Source of the DNA: Faucicola osloensis_D
GTDB taxonomy: Bacteria > Pseudomonadota > Gammaproteobacteria > Pseudomonadales > Moraxellaceae
Reading direction: 5' to 3' (one strand)
Length of the DNA: 64,000 nt
NCBI GenBank assembly: GCA_020041925.1
Contig: CP083409.1
Below are positions 16,708 through 25,083 of this stretch, one piece after another; position 1 is the stretch's first letter, and each line of letters begins with the position of its first letter. Under the pieces are notes generated by a model, which had not been told where the DNA came from, made no database searches, and was given only the letters and a program-made list of their open reading frames with translations. The translations under genes and the position numbers were made by a program.

Positions 16708-18195
16708 ATGCCAAGCCAACCGCAAGTTTTTAATCCCCAGTCTACCACTAAACCCGCCACCCACCATCAAGCCAATCATAACGAAAACCGTACTGTAGGT
16801 CAAAGCGCCAGCCAAACGGCGCACCAACTGGCTCAAGATATAGCAACGACAAAAGCGCCTAAGATTGGCTTTGTGTCGCTTGGCTGCCCCAAAGCCTTGG
16901 TGGATAGCGAGCGCATTATCACCGAGCTTAGCCGTGATGGTTATCAAGTCGCTAGTGACTATGATGGTGCAGATTTGGTGGTGGTCAATACTTGTGGCTT
17001 TATCGAATCTGCGGTGCAAGAGTCGCTTGATGCCATTGGTGAGGCGATTACCAAAAACGGCAAAGTGATTGTCACCGGTTGCCTTGGCAAAGATGCCGAA
17101 AAAATCAAAACCATGCACCCAGCTGTGCTTGCGGTGACTGGCGCACATGCCTATGAAGAAGTTGTGAATGCTGTGTCGCATTATGTGCCAAAACCTGCAC
17201 CATCAAAAACTTATGACCCAAAAATTGACCTAATCAATGATGCGGGCATTAAGCTTACGCCAAAACATTATGCTTATGTCAAAATATCCGAAGGCTGTAA
17301 CCACCGCTGTACATTTTGTATCATCCCAAGCTTTCGTGGAGACCTCGTTAGTCGCCCGATTGACAGTATCATGACTGAAGCGGCTGCGCTCAAAAACGCA
17401 GGCGTCAAAGAGCTATTAATCATCTCGCAAGATACCTCAGCCTATGGCGTAGATCTTAAATATAAAACCAGTTTTTGGAATGGCATGCCCATCAAATCCA
17501 AATTTTACGATATGTGCGAGGCACTGAATCGACTGGGCATTTGGGTGCGTTTGCATTACATTTATCCTTACCCGCATGTTGATGCTGTGGTCAAACTGAT
17601 GAGTGAAGACAAGCTACTGCCATACCTTGATATCCCGTTCCAACATGCCAGCCCCAATGTGCTCAAAGCCATGAAGCGCCCCGCGCATAGCGAAAACGTA
17701 CTGGAGCGCATCAAAACTTGGCGCTCGATTTGCCCCGATATTGTCATTCGTTCCACCTTTGTGGTGGGTTTCCCTGGCGAGACGGAAGAAGATTTTGAAT
17801 ATTTGCTCGACTGGCTCAAAGAGGCGCGATTAGACAGAGTAGGGGCGTTTACCTATTCAGAAATAGAAGGCGCGGCGGCAAACGATTTACCGAACCCTGT
17901 ACCAGAAGCTATCAAACAACAACGCTATGAAAGACTGATGGCACTACAGCAACAAATCAGTGCCGAAAAACTGGCTGAGAAAGTCGGTAAAACCTTAAAA
18001 GTGCTGGTGGATGAGATTGATGAAGAGGAAAATATCGCCATTTGCCGTAGCTATGCCGATGCGCCAGAAATTGACGGTCACGTGTATGTAGATAATATTG
18101 ACGCATCGGTTAAAGTCGGTGAATTTTTAACCGTCACCATTGATGAAGCCAATGAGTATGACCTTTTTGCCAGTTTTACAGGTGAACTGTTATAA
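16708..18195 (+). CDS. rimO: Ribosomal protein S12 methylthiotransferase RimO
   Basis: Radical-SAM enzyme that adds a methylthio group to the conserved aspartate of ribosomal protein S12 (Asp88 in E. coli). Order: N-terminal MTTase domain with FVSLGCPK and VVNTCGF cysteines, radical-SAM core with CNHRCTFC (Cys197, Cys201, Cys204) binding the second 4Fe-4S cluster, and a C-terminal TRAM domain. From the ATG at 16708 it has 495 residues. That is about 50 longer than usual because of a Gln/His/Thr-rich N-terminal stretch before the MTTase domain. The promoter position supports this start, though a later internal start cannot be excluded. The SMR transporter gene follows after 14 bases. Confidence 0.95.
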   Translation: MPSQPQVFNPQSTTKPATHHQANHNENRTVGQSASQTAHQLAQDIATTKAPKIGFVSLGCPKALVDSERIITELSRDGYQVASDYDGADLVVVNTCGFIESAVQESLDAIGEAITKNGKVIVTGCLGKDAEKIKTMHPAVLAVTGAHAYEEVVNAVSHYVPKPAPSKTYDPKIDLINDAGIKLTPKHYAYVKISEGCNHRCTFCIIPSFRGDLVSRPIDSIMTEAAALKNAGVKELLIISQDTSAYGVDLKYKTSFWNGMPIKSKFYDMCEALNRLGIWVRLHYIYPYPHVDAVVKLMSEDKLLPYLDIPFQHASPNVLKAMKRPAHSENVLERIKTWRSICPDIVIRSTFVVGFPGETEEDFEYLLDWLKEARLDRVGAFTYSEIEGAAANDLPNPVPEAIKQQRYERLMALQQQISAEKLAEKVGKTLKVLVDEIDEEENIAICRSYADAPEIDGHVYVDNIDASVKVGEFLTVTIDEANEYDLFASFTGELL

Positions 18196-18209
18196 GGATA
18201 AGGATTGTC

Positions 18210-18554
18210 ATGTCTCAATCAATGTTAGCCTATAGTCTTTTAGCAATTGCGATTGTCAGTGAAGTGACTGGTTCAACTTTTTTGGCAAAATCAGAGGGGT
18301 TTAGCAAACCCTTGCCCACTATCATCACCATGATTTGTTTTGGCATTGCTTTTTATCTTCTTTCACAAGTCATCAAAATCATACCACTGGGGATTGCTTA
18401 TGCCATTTGGTCAGGGGTAGGTATTGTGTTGACCGCTATCATTGGGTACTTTATTTTGGGTAACAAATTGGATTTACCTGCCATTGCGGGTATGAGCCTA
18501 ATTGTATTGGGTGTGATTGTGATTAATCTGTTTTCTCATTCAGCCACGCATTAA
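18210..18554 (+). CDS. Small multidrug resistance (SMR) family transporter
   Basis: A 114-residue protein with four membrane helices, the SMR architecture that works as an antiparallel dimer in the inner membrane and exchanges protons for cationic compounds. The essential membrane Glu is Glu18 (IVSEVTGS), equivalent to Glu14 of EmrE, and the helix-3 block AYAIWSGVG is intact. This favours the Qac/EmrE subtype rather than the guanidinium exporter Gdx, but the substrate is not settled. AAGGATAAGGATTGTC lies before the ATG at 18210. It could be cotranscribed with rimO. A 15-bp tandem duplication begins two bases after the stop codon. Confidence 0.9.
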   Translation: MSQSMLAYSLLAIAIVSEVTGSTFLAKSEGFSKPLPTIITMICFGIAFYLLSQVIKIIPLGIAYAIWSGVGIVLTAIIGYFILGNKLDLPAIAGMSLIVLGVIVINLFSHSATH

Positions 18555-18555
18555 T

Positions 18556-18585
18556 CACGCTTTAATAATCCACGCTTTAATAATA
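18556..18585. repeat. 15-bp tandem duplication after the SMR stop
   Basis: CACGCTTTAATAATC then CACGCTTTAATAATA (14 of 15 identical). A shorter related piece, CACGCATTAAT, overlaps the coding end. The stop codon is at 18552-18554. Confidence 0.85.
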
Positions 18586-18710
18586 GTACCTTGAATATAG
18601 CGACTTGATAGTTTGATGGCTAAAGTCGATTGAATTTTCAAGCTGAGAGCAGGGTAAAAATTAAAATGACTGTTGAAATTATCTTTACACTATCTAAAAA
18701 CCGTTAATTT

Positions 18711-18719
18711 TGTTAAAAT
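18711..18719 (+). promoter_or_regulatory. Extended -10 promoter candidate of pyrH
   Basis: TGTTAAAAT at 18711-18719 has the TG-N-TAAAAT form of an extended -10 element. No good -35 is seen at 17 bases. It would give a leader of about 40 bases before the pyrH ATG. Confidence 0.45.
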
Positions 18720-18767
18720 TTCGCCATTTGCATTATTTGTTATCCAACAGCCAACAAGAGGTCAACC

Positions 18768-19496
18768 ATGTCTGATAAAGCTCCCCGTTACCAACGTATT
18801 TTGCTCAAACTCTCTGGCGAGGCCTTGGCAGGCAAAAATGATATGGGGATTGATTCAGGCGTATTAGACAACATGAGTCTTGCGATTGCGCACTTGGTAG
18901 GATTGGGTGTGCAAGTGGGTATCGTGGTCGGTGGTGGCAACTTGTATCGTGGCGCTGCGCTACAAAAACAAGGCTTAGTGGGCCGTGTAACAGGCGACCA
19001 AATGGGTATGCTTGCAACCGTGATGAATGGGTTGGCGATGCGTGACGCCCTAGAGCGCCGTAATATCAAATGCCGTTTGATGTCAGCCTTGCCAATTGGT
19101 GAAGTGACTGAAAACTACAGCAGCCGTAACGCTATTCGCTATTTACAGAACAATGAAGTGTGCGTGTTTGTCGCAGGTACCGGCAATCCGTTTTTTACCA
19201 CGGATACCGCAGCGTGTTTACGTGGCATCGAAATTGAAGCCAATTTAATCCTAAAAGCCACCAAAGTCGATGGCGTGTATAACAAAGACCCAAATACCCA
19301 TGACGATGCCGTCAAATACGACGAACTCACCTTTGACCAAGTGCTGGATCAAAAATTGGGGGTGATGGATTTGACTGCGATTGCCTTGCTGCGTGAGCAT
19401 AACGTACCGCTGCAAGTATTTGATATGGCAAAACCCAACGCGCTGCTTCATGTGGTGATGGGCGAGTCAGAAGGCACCAAAGTTATCAATTACTAA
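18768..19496 (+). CDS. pyrH: Uridylate kinase
   Basis: Phosphorylates UMP to UDP and is allosterically controlled in bacteria (GTP activates, UTP inhibits in the family). At 242 residues it has the normal length. Amino-acid-kinase fold motifs are present: KLSGEALAG near 14-22, the glycine-rich VVGGGNLYRG near 56-65 and the ATP-site block FFTTDTAACLRG. It opens the conserved cluster pyrH-frr-uppS-cdsA-dxr-rseP-bamA. In many proteobacteria rpsB and tsf come first, but here an SMR gene is upstream. AAGAGGTC at 18755-18762 serves as ribosome site. frr follows after 39 bases. Confidence 0.97.
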   Translation: MSDKAPRYQRILLKLSGEALAGKNDMGIDSGVLDNMSLAIAHLVGLGVQVGIVVGGGNLYRGAALQKQGLVGRVTGDQMGMLATVMNGLAMRDALERRNIKCRLMSALPIGEVTENYSSRNAIRYLQNNEVCVFVAGTGNPFFTTDTAACLRGIEIEANLILKATKVDGVYNKDPNTHDDAVKYDELTFDQVLDQKLGVMDLTAIALLREHNVPLQVFDMAKPNALLHVVMGESEGTKVINY

Positions 19497-19535
19497 TTTC
19501 TAAATTTGACATACAGAGTTTTAAAAGGACACAAC

Positions 19536-20090
19536 ATGATTAACGATATTAAAAAACAAGGCGAAGACAAAATGAAAAAGGCGATTGAAGCCTTAGAAAA
19601 TGCCTTTAGTAAATTACGTACGGGCCGTGCCCATCCTGGTATTTTGCAGGGTGTGATGGTGTCTTACTATGGCTCTGAGATGCCACTTAATCAAGTGGCG
19701 AGCATCAACGTTGAAGACTCGCGTACCCTGTTAGTGCAGCCTTTTGATCGTAGCATGGTGCAGGCAGTGGACAAAGCAATTCGTGAATCAGATTTGGGTC
19801 TCAACCCAATGAGCGCAGAGGTGATTCGAGTGCCACTACCCGCATTGACGGAAGAAACCCGTAAAGATATGCAAAAATTGGCACGTCATGAAGCCGAAGA
19901 GCGCCGTGTATCTGTGCGTAATGCTCGCCGTGATGCCAACAATGCTTTAAAAGCCTTGGTAAAAGACAAGCAAATCTCAGAAGATGATGAACGCCGTGCC
20001 AATGACGACATCCAAAAAATGACTGATAAATACATTGATAGTATTGATAAAATGCTCTCTAGCAAAGAAGCAGAGTTAATGGCCGTTTAA
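19536..20090 (+). CDS. frr: Ribosome recycling factor
   Basis: Releases the post-termination ribosome from mRNA together with EF-G. From the ATG at 19536 it has 184 residues, the standard RRF size. AAAAGGA at 19523-19529 is the ribosome site and argues against the in-frame ATG ten codons upstream. The long three-helix-bundle signature is clear: ALENAFSKLRTGRAHPGIL near 18-36 and the charged helix RKDMQKLARHEAEERRVSVR near 109-128, interrupted by the small beta domain (VSYYGSEMPLNQVASI). It lies in the pyrH operon and precedes uppS by 44 bases. Confidence 0.97.
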   Translation: MINDIKKQGEDKMKKAIEALENAFSKLRTGRAHPGILQGVMVSYYGSEMPLNQVASINVEDSRTLLVQPFDRSMVQAVDKAIRESDLGLNPMSAEVIRVPLPALTEETRKDMQKLARHEAEERRVSVRNARRDANNALKALVKDKQISEDDERRANDDIQKMTDKYIDSIDKMLSSKEAELMAV

Positions 20091-20134
20091 TTGTTATTTA
20101 TCCAATAAAAGAACCCATTCATAAGAAGTAGGTC

Positions 20135-20875
20135 ATGGTTGAGTCAAAGGCAGCAATGCCACAACATATTGCCATTATTATGGATGGCAATAACCGATAT
20201 GCCAAAGCACATGGGCTACCAACCGGTGGCGGGCATATTGCCGGCAAAGATAATTTAGACCCTTTGGTTGAGCATTGTATGGGTATTGGTATACGTGCGT
20301 TAACAGTATTTGCTTTTTCTAGCGAAAATTGGCAGCGCCCAGCCAATGAAGTGGCGTTATTAATGAAGCTGCTTGAGCAAACCGTCCATGACCAATTACC
20401 GCGGATGCTGCGTCATCAAATTTCTTTGCGCTTTATCGGGGATAGGGGTGCCTTGACGCCGCATTTACGCGCGATTATGCAAGATGCAGAAGAGCAAACT
20501 GCCCATTTTACTAAGATGAGTTTGGTGATTGCCATCAGCTACGGCGGTCAGTGGGACATCGTCAATGCCTGCCGCCAAGTTGCCAAGCAAGTGGAAGAAG
20601 GCGCACTTACTGCCGATGCCATTACCCAAGACGATTTTGCACGCCACCTGTCGCTATCGGATTTACCCGCCGTTGATATGTTAATCCGTACCGGGGGGGA
20701 TTACCGCATTTCTAATTTTCTCCTTTGGCAATGTGCGTATGCTGAGTTATTTTTTACCGAAACGCTTTGGCCAGATTTCAAGGCGGCTGAATTAGACCAA
20801 ATGATTGATATTTTTATGGGTCGTGAACGTCGATTTGGTAAGACCAGCGAGCAAGTATTAGGTTTGGGCTTTTAA
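20135..20875 (+). CDS. uppS: Undecaprenyl diphosphate synthase
   Basis: A cis-prenyltransferase that adds eight isopentenyl units to farnesyl diphosphate, making the lipid carrier for peptidoglycan and O-antigen. 246 residues. The catalytic Asp is in IIMDGNNRYAKAHG near residue 16. The usual MDGNGRWA is MDGNNRYA here, which I recall as characteristic of Moraxellaceae. In the following GGGHIAGKDNL block the usual basic residue after GH is Ile. The C-terminal RTGGDYRISNFLLWQ and ELFFTETLWPDF segments carry the isopentenyl-diphosphate site. It is 19 bases upstream of cdsA in the same operon. Confidence 0.95.
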   Translation: MVESKAAMPQHIAIIMDGNNRYAKAHGLPTGGGHIAGKDNLDPLVEHCMGIGIRALTVFAFSSENWQRPANEVALLMKLLEQTVHDQLPRMLRHQISLRFIGDRGALTPHLRAIMQDAEEQTAHFTKMSLVIAISYGGQWDIVNACRQVAKQVEEGALTADAITQDDFARHLSLSDLPAVDMLIRTGGDYRISNFLLWQCAYAELFFTETLWPDFKAAELDQMIDIFMGRERRFGKTSEQVLGLGF

Positions 20876-20894
20876 TTAATCAATAGGAATTGTC

Positions 20895-21782
20895 ATGTGG
20901 GAACGCATTAGAACCGCCATTATTTTGTTAGTGATTGTTGGCGTTGCAATGTTTGCTACCCGCGAGCCTATTTTGATGTTGCCGCTATTGTTAGTGGGTG
21001 CAGGCTTTGGGGCTTTTGAGTGGTCAAAGCTCATGCCGTCACTTGAACAAAATCCTGACAGTTATATACCGCCTACCACCCAAATTCCCACTAAACCTGC
21101 CAAGCCAATCGATTATAGCTATGCCCTTATAATTCTAGGGATTGTCAGTGTGTTATTGGTGATGGCAAAGTTGACTGGTAGTATAGCCTCTTGGGTGTTT
21201 TTTTGGCTGGTTGCGGCGCTGATTTGGTCGGTAGCGATTGGCTGGATTCGCCGTTATCCCAACAATACGCAAGCTTGGTATGGTAAGCATTTGTACATCA
21301 TCGGTATGATTGTACTGTCATCCGCCATTACTGCGATGTACTATCTGTGGTCACTTTCAGCTTGGTGGCTGCTATATGTGTTTGTATTGGTGTGGTGCGC
21401 GGATAGCGGCGCTTACTTTGTCGGACGAAAACTTGGCAGACGCAAGATGTCACCGCACGTCTCACCCAATAAAAGTGTGGAAGGCTTACTTGGTGGACTT
21501 GCTACAGGCACGCTTGTGGTGATTGGCGTCTCTTTTGGCTTGTTAAACGATTGGTCGATGATGGCTATTGGGTTGTTTTTGCTGTTATCATTGCTCACTA
21601 TCGTCATGTCCGTGTTCGGTGATTTATTTGAAAGTATGCTAAAGCGCCATGCAGGAGTCAAAGATGCCGGGGCATTGTTGCCAGGACATGGGGGCATTCT
21701 TGATCGTATTGATTCGCAGCTTTCAGCCGTGCCAATTTTTGCGTTGGGGTTTTGGGCGATGAAATTTTACGGCTTAATTTAA
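20895..21782 (+). CDS. cdsA: Phosphatidate cytidylyltransferase
   Basis: Makes CDP-diacylglycerol from phosphatidate and CTP, the branch point of phospholipid synthesis, in the inner membrane. 295 residues with about eight hydrophobic segments. The family signature is near the C terminus: KDAGALLPGHGGILDRIDSQ at about 255-274, preceded by SPNKSVEG near 193. AATAGGAATTG before the ATG at 20895 is the ribosome site. An insert of Pro/Thr-rich residues (about 57-75) between the first membrane helices is not part of the conserved core. The operon seems to pause here: 265 bases separate it from dxr. Confidence 0.95.
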   Translation: MWERIRTAIILLVIVGVAMFATREPILMLPLLLVGAGFGAFEWSKLMPSLEQNPDSYIPPTTQIPTKPAKPIDYSYALIILGIVSVLLVMAKLTGSIASWVFFWLVAALIWSVAIGWIRRYPNNTQAWYGKHLYIIGMIVLSSAITAMYYLWSLSAWWLLYVFVLVWCADSGAYFVGRKLGRRKMSPHVSPNKSVEGLLGGLATGTLVVIGVSFGLLNDWSMMAIGLFLLLSLLTIVMSVFGDLFESMLKRHAGVKDAGALLPGHGGILDRIDSQLSAVPIFALGFWAMKFYGLI

Positions 21783-22047
21783 TGCTACCTTGGGTTAGCT
21801 TTCAAAAATTTTCATATCTGCTGAATATCAATTTTTTTAAATAAAAATATATCCAATATCAATTTGTTTAATTCACTAATCAATGCAAGCTTGTGTTTCA
21901 TTCAATCTTTTTTGCGCAACTGCTTGTTGATTGATGCTTAAAAATCTTCTCGCATGTTAATATGCTTACCACCGCTGCAATTTGCCGCTGTAAACGCAAA
22001 ATGTTAGGTTTAACCGCCATCTGCCCGCAACTAACTAGGTCATTGTA

Positions 22048-23268
22048 ATGCTATCTTCAACTCACACTATACCGCAAAAAAACATTGCTATTATGGGCGC
22101 AACAGGCTCTATCGGCGATAGTACGCTATCGGTCGTCAGTCAGCATCCTGATTTGTATAACGTGGTAGGGGTGACAGGGTTTTCGCGGCTCGATAAACTG
22201 TTGAGCATTTGCCAGCAATTTAAGCCAACTTATGTTTGTGTTGCCAAAGAAAAGGAAACAACATTTGCGCAGATGCTCAGCGAGGCTCATCTAAGCTGCA
22301 AGATTTTGATTGGGGAGCAAGGTTTGGTTGAGCTTGCCACGTTAGCAGAAGTGGACATGGTGGTTGCGGCTATCGTCGGCGCTGCAGGGTTGCCATCAAC
22401 GCTGGCAGCGGCTAACGCGGGTAAAACGATTTTGCTCGCCAATAAAGAAGCGTTAGTGATGGCAGGTGAGCTAATGATTAAAGCTGTCAAGGAGTCAAAT
22501 GCCAAATTGCTCCCAATTGATAGTGAGCACAATGCCATTTTTCAATGTTTGCCTACCGCGGTACAACAACAGCGCAATGCCATTCATGACGATAACCATG
22601 GTATTAAAAAGCTTTGGTTAACCGCCTCAGGTGGGCCATTTTTACACAAAACACTTGATGATATGAAACGTGCCAGCGTTGCAGAAGCTGTCAAGCACCC
22701 GAACTGGTCCATGGGGCAAAAAATATCGGTAGATAGTGCCACCATGATGAATAAAGGTTTGGAGCTGATTGAAGCAAGTTTTTTATTTGATATGCCCGTC
22801 TCTGAGATTGAGGTGGTCATTCATCCGCAAAGCATCGTGCATTCTATGGTTGAATACAATGATGGTAGTTTTTTAGCGCAGCTAGGCAGTCCTGATATGC
22901 GTACCCCCATTGCCCATGCTATGGCATACCCCAATCGTATCAGCAGTGGGGTGCAGCGATTAGATATTTTTAAGTTAAGTAATTTAAATTTTGTCCGACC
23001 TGATTTAGAAAAGTTTAAATGCCTAGGGTTGGCTTATCAAGCCATGCAACAAGGTAGCTATGCGTGTATCGCCTTGAATGCCAGTAATGAGATAGCCGTT
23101 CAAGCGTTTTTAGATGGTGACATCTGCTTAACCGATATTGCTGATATCAATGAAAAAGTGCTATTGCAAGCCGAAAAACAGCCAATTGGGTCATTGCAAG
23201 CGATTTTGGCGGTCGATAAACTAAGTCGTGAACAAGCACACCAATGTATTGCCGATTTAAACGCTTAA
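22048..23268 (+). CDS. dxr: 1-deoxy-D-xylulose 5-phosphate reductoisomerase
   Basis: Second enzyme of the methylerythritol phosphate isoprenoid pathway, NADPH- and divalent metal-dependent, and the target of fosmidomycin. 406 residues. NADPH loop GATGSIGDSTL is near 17-27. The metal/substrate block with Asp-Ser-Glu-His (PIDSEHNAIFQCL) is near 156-168, and SASGGPF-type and NWSMGQKISVDSATMMNKGLE segments follow. The stop codon at 23266-23268 lies in the first of three 11-bp tandem units. The 265-base gap upstream is A/T-rich and may hold an internal promoter, but I cannot define one. rseP follows after 129 bases. Confidence 0.97.
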   Translation: MLSSTHTIPQKNIAIMGATGSIGDSTLSVVSQHPDLYNVVGVTGFSRLDKLLSICQQFKPTYVCVAKEKETTFAQMLSEAHLSCKILIGEQGLVELATLAEVDMVVAAIVGAAGLPSTLAAANAGKTILLANKEALVMAGELMIKAVKESNAKLLPIDSEHNAIFQCLPTAVQQQRNAIHDDNHGIKKLWLTASGGPFLHKTLDDMKRASVAEAVKHPNWSMGQKISVDSATMMNKGLELIEASFLFDMPVSEIEVVIHPQSIVHSMVEYNDGSFLAQLGSPDMRTPIAHAMAYPNRISSGVQRLDIFKLSNLNFVRPDLEKFKCLGLAYQAMQQGSYACIALNASNEIAVQAFLDGDICLTDIADINEKVLLQAEKQPIGSLQAILAVDKLSREQAHQCIADLNA

Positions 23269-23295
23269 ATAATGCTTAAAAAGAGCTTAAAAATA
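23263..23295. repeat. 11-bp tandem repeat, three units, over the dxr stop codon
   Basis: GCTTAAATAAT, GCTTAAAAAGA and GCTTAAAAATA head to tail. The TAA stop of dxr (23266-23268) is inside unit one, and the repeat unit re-creates TAA in units two and three. Confidence 0.85.
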
Positions 23296-23397
23296 GTTGA
23301 CAACACTGGTTGATAATCGTTAAAAATGACTACATAACTTATTAAGATACCGATAGTTAAATTATTTTTAGCCTGTGATTTTGTCAAAAGGATAGCC

Positions 23398-24765
23398 ATG
23401 AATTTCATCTTGACCGTTTTAGCTGCGATTGTGGTACTAGGACCTTTGGTTGCGCTACATGAGTGGGGGCATTATATTGTTGCTCGGCTGTGCGGTGTCA
23501 AGGTATTGACCTATTCGATTGGGTTTGGTCCTAAGCTGCTAAGCTGGACCAGTAAAAAAACTGGGATTAATTATGCGGTCTCTGCGATTCCGCTTGGCGG
23601 CTATGTCAAAATGCTCGATGAGCGAGAAGGCAAAGTCAATCCAGCCGAACGTCATTTAGCCTTTAATACCCAGCAACCTTGGAAAAAAATCGCCATCGTC
23701 GCAGCAGGTCCGGTGATGAACTTACTGATTGCGATTTTTTTGTATTGGCTGCTATTTATTACCCCAACCCAAGTCTTGGCGACCAAAGTCGGCAGTATTT
23801 TGCCCAATTCACCCTTCAGTCAAACCAGTCTAAAAGTCGGTGACGAAATTGTTGCGGTGGATAATAAACCCATCCAAAGTTGGCAAGATATTAACTATGC
23901 GTTAGCCGATCGCATGGGCGAGTCGGGACAAGTTAATTTAACGGTAAATGCCGCGCAAGGTCCAACCAATGTTGCCGTGCCGATACAGCGCTTTATGAAA
24001 GTAGAAGCGGGTAAAGCAACCAATCCTATTGATAGTCTAGGCGCGATTCCGTGGCAACCAAAAATTCCGGCGGTGGTCGGTGAAATTGTCCCAAATAGCG
24101 CTGCCGCGCGTCAAGGTCTGCAAGTCGGTGATACCATCACCCGCGTCAACGGTCAACCGGTGAGCGATTGGCTGGCGTTTTCACAAGTTGTCAAATCTAG
24201 CCCCGAGCAGTTATTAACCCTTGAAGTACAGCGCCAAGGCAAAATCATCCCCTTAAAAGTCATGCCACAAGCAAAAAAAGATACCATGGGCAATCGATTC
24301 GGACAAATTGGCGCAGCGGCAGCGGCATCTAAGATTACGCCGCCACCTGAGTATATAAAAACCATTCAATATACGCCCATCCAAGCGGTCGAAAAATCCG
24401 TGCATCAAACTGCCGATTTAAGTGCCATGACCCTCAAATCAATGGGTAAAATGTTGACCGGCACCATTGGGGTAGAGAACCTATCAGGTCCCATTACCAT
24501 TGCCAAGGTTGCCAATCAAAGCTTTAGCATCGGTTGGGAAGCGGTATTGTCGTTTATGGCGATTATCAGTTTAAGCCTTGCTGTGCTCAATTTATTACCC
24601 GTACCTGTGCTCGATGGTGGTCATATTGTCATGTATGCTTATGAGGCTATTTTTGGTAAACCCATGCCCGAAAAAATACAAATGATGGGAATGAATATCG
24701 GTTTAGTTTTGCTTGCAGGTTTCATGCTGTTGGCGATTGGTAACGATATCTCACGCTTGTTTTAA
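23398..24765 (+). CDS. rseP: Site-2 intramembrane metalloprotease RseP
   Basis: Inner-membrane zinc protease that cleaves anti-sigma factor and remnant signal peptides during envelope stress. 455 residues. The zinc motif HEWGH is at 21-25 in the first membrane helix. Two PDZ domains occupy about 115-200 and 215-300. The second zinc-binding/active-site block NLLPVPVLDGGH is near 399-410 in the third helix, and a final helix closes the protein. AAAGGATAGCC before the ATG at 23398 is the ribosome site. It lies between dxr and bamA, the usual order. A 318-base gap separates it from bamA. Confidence 0.96.
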   Translation: MNFILTVLAAIVVLGPLVALHEWGHYIVARLCGVKVLTYSIGFGPKLLSWTSKKTGINYAVSAIPLGGYVKMLDEREGKVNPAERHLAFNTQQPWKKIAIVAAGPVMNLLIAIFLYWLLFITPTQVLATKVGSILPNSPFSQTSLKVGDEIVAVDNKPIQSWQDINYALADRMGESGQVNLTVNAAQGPTNVAVPIQRFMKVEAGKATNPIDSLGAIPWQPKIPAVVGEIVPNSAAARQGLQVGDTITRVNGQPVSDWLAFSQVVKSSPEQLLTLEVQRQGKIIPLKVMPQAKKDTMGNRFGQIGAAAAASKITPPPEYIKTIQYTPIQAVEKSVHQTADLSAMTLKSMGKMLTGTIGVENLSGPITIAKVANQSFSIGWEAVLSFMAIISLSLAVLNLLPVPVLDGGHIVMYAYEAIFGKPMPEKIQMMGMNIGLVLLAGFMLLAIGNDISRLF

Positions 24766-25083
24766 TCGACCCAAATTTGGCTAAAATATTGATTTGTAGT
24801 TTTGTTTTTTCGCTAGACTTTACGCAAAATTTAGCTTACCTTATGCCAGTAAAATTTATTTACGGATCTCTTGTACTTTGATAATACAAGCTACACATCA
24901 AAGACAAACTATTACTAGAAGTTTAATCAAGTCACCCTTTTTGATAGCATTTGTCATTTTTAGCTAACTAAACTTAGATTACCAAATTTAGATAAATACC
25001 TCTGGCTAACTAAGTTTGGATATCTAAAAGTGACAGGTTTCATGCATTATCTTTGGGCAGTCGTCAATTCGGAAACAAGTTAT
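24766..25083. other. Non-coding gap rseP-bamA
   Basis: A/T-rich. It contains a small hairpin, CTTGTA (24870-24875) pairing with TACAAG (24885-24890). A 42-base imperfect direct repeat starts GCTAACTAA at 24963 and again at 25005. No terminator or clear promoter could be defined; bamA may have its own promoter here. Confidence 0.45.
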
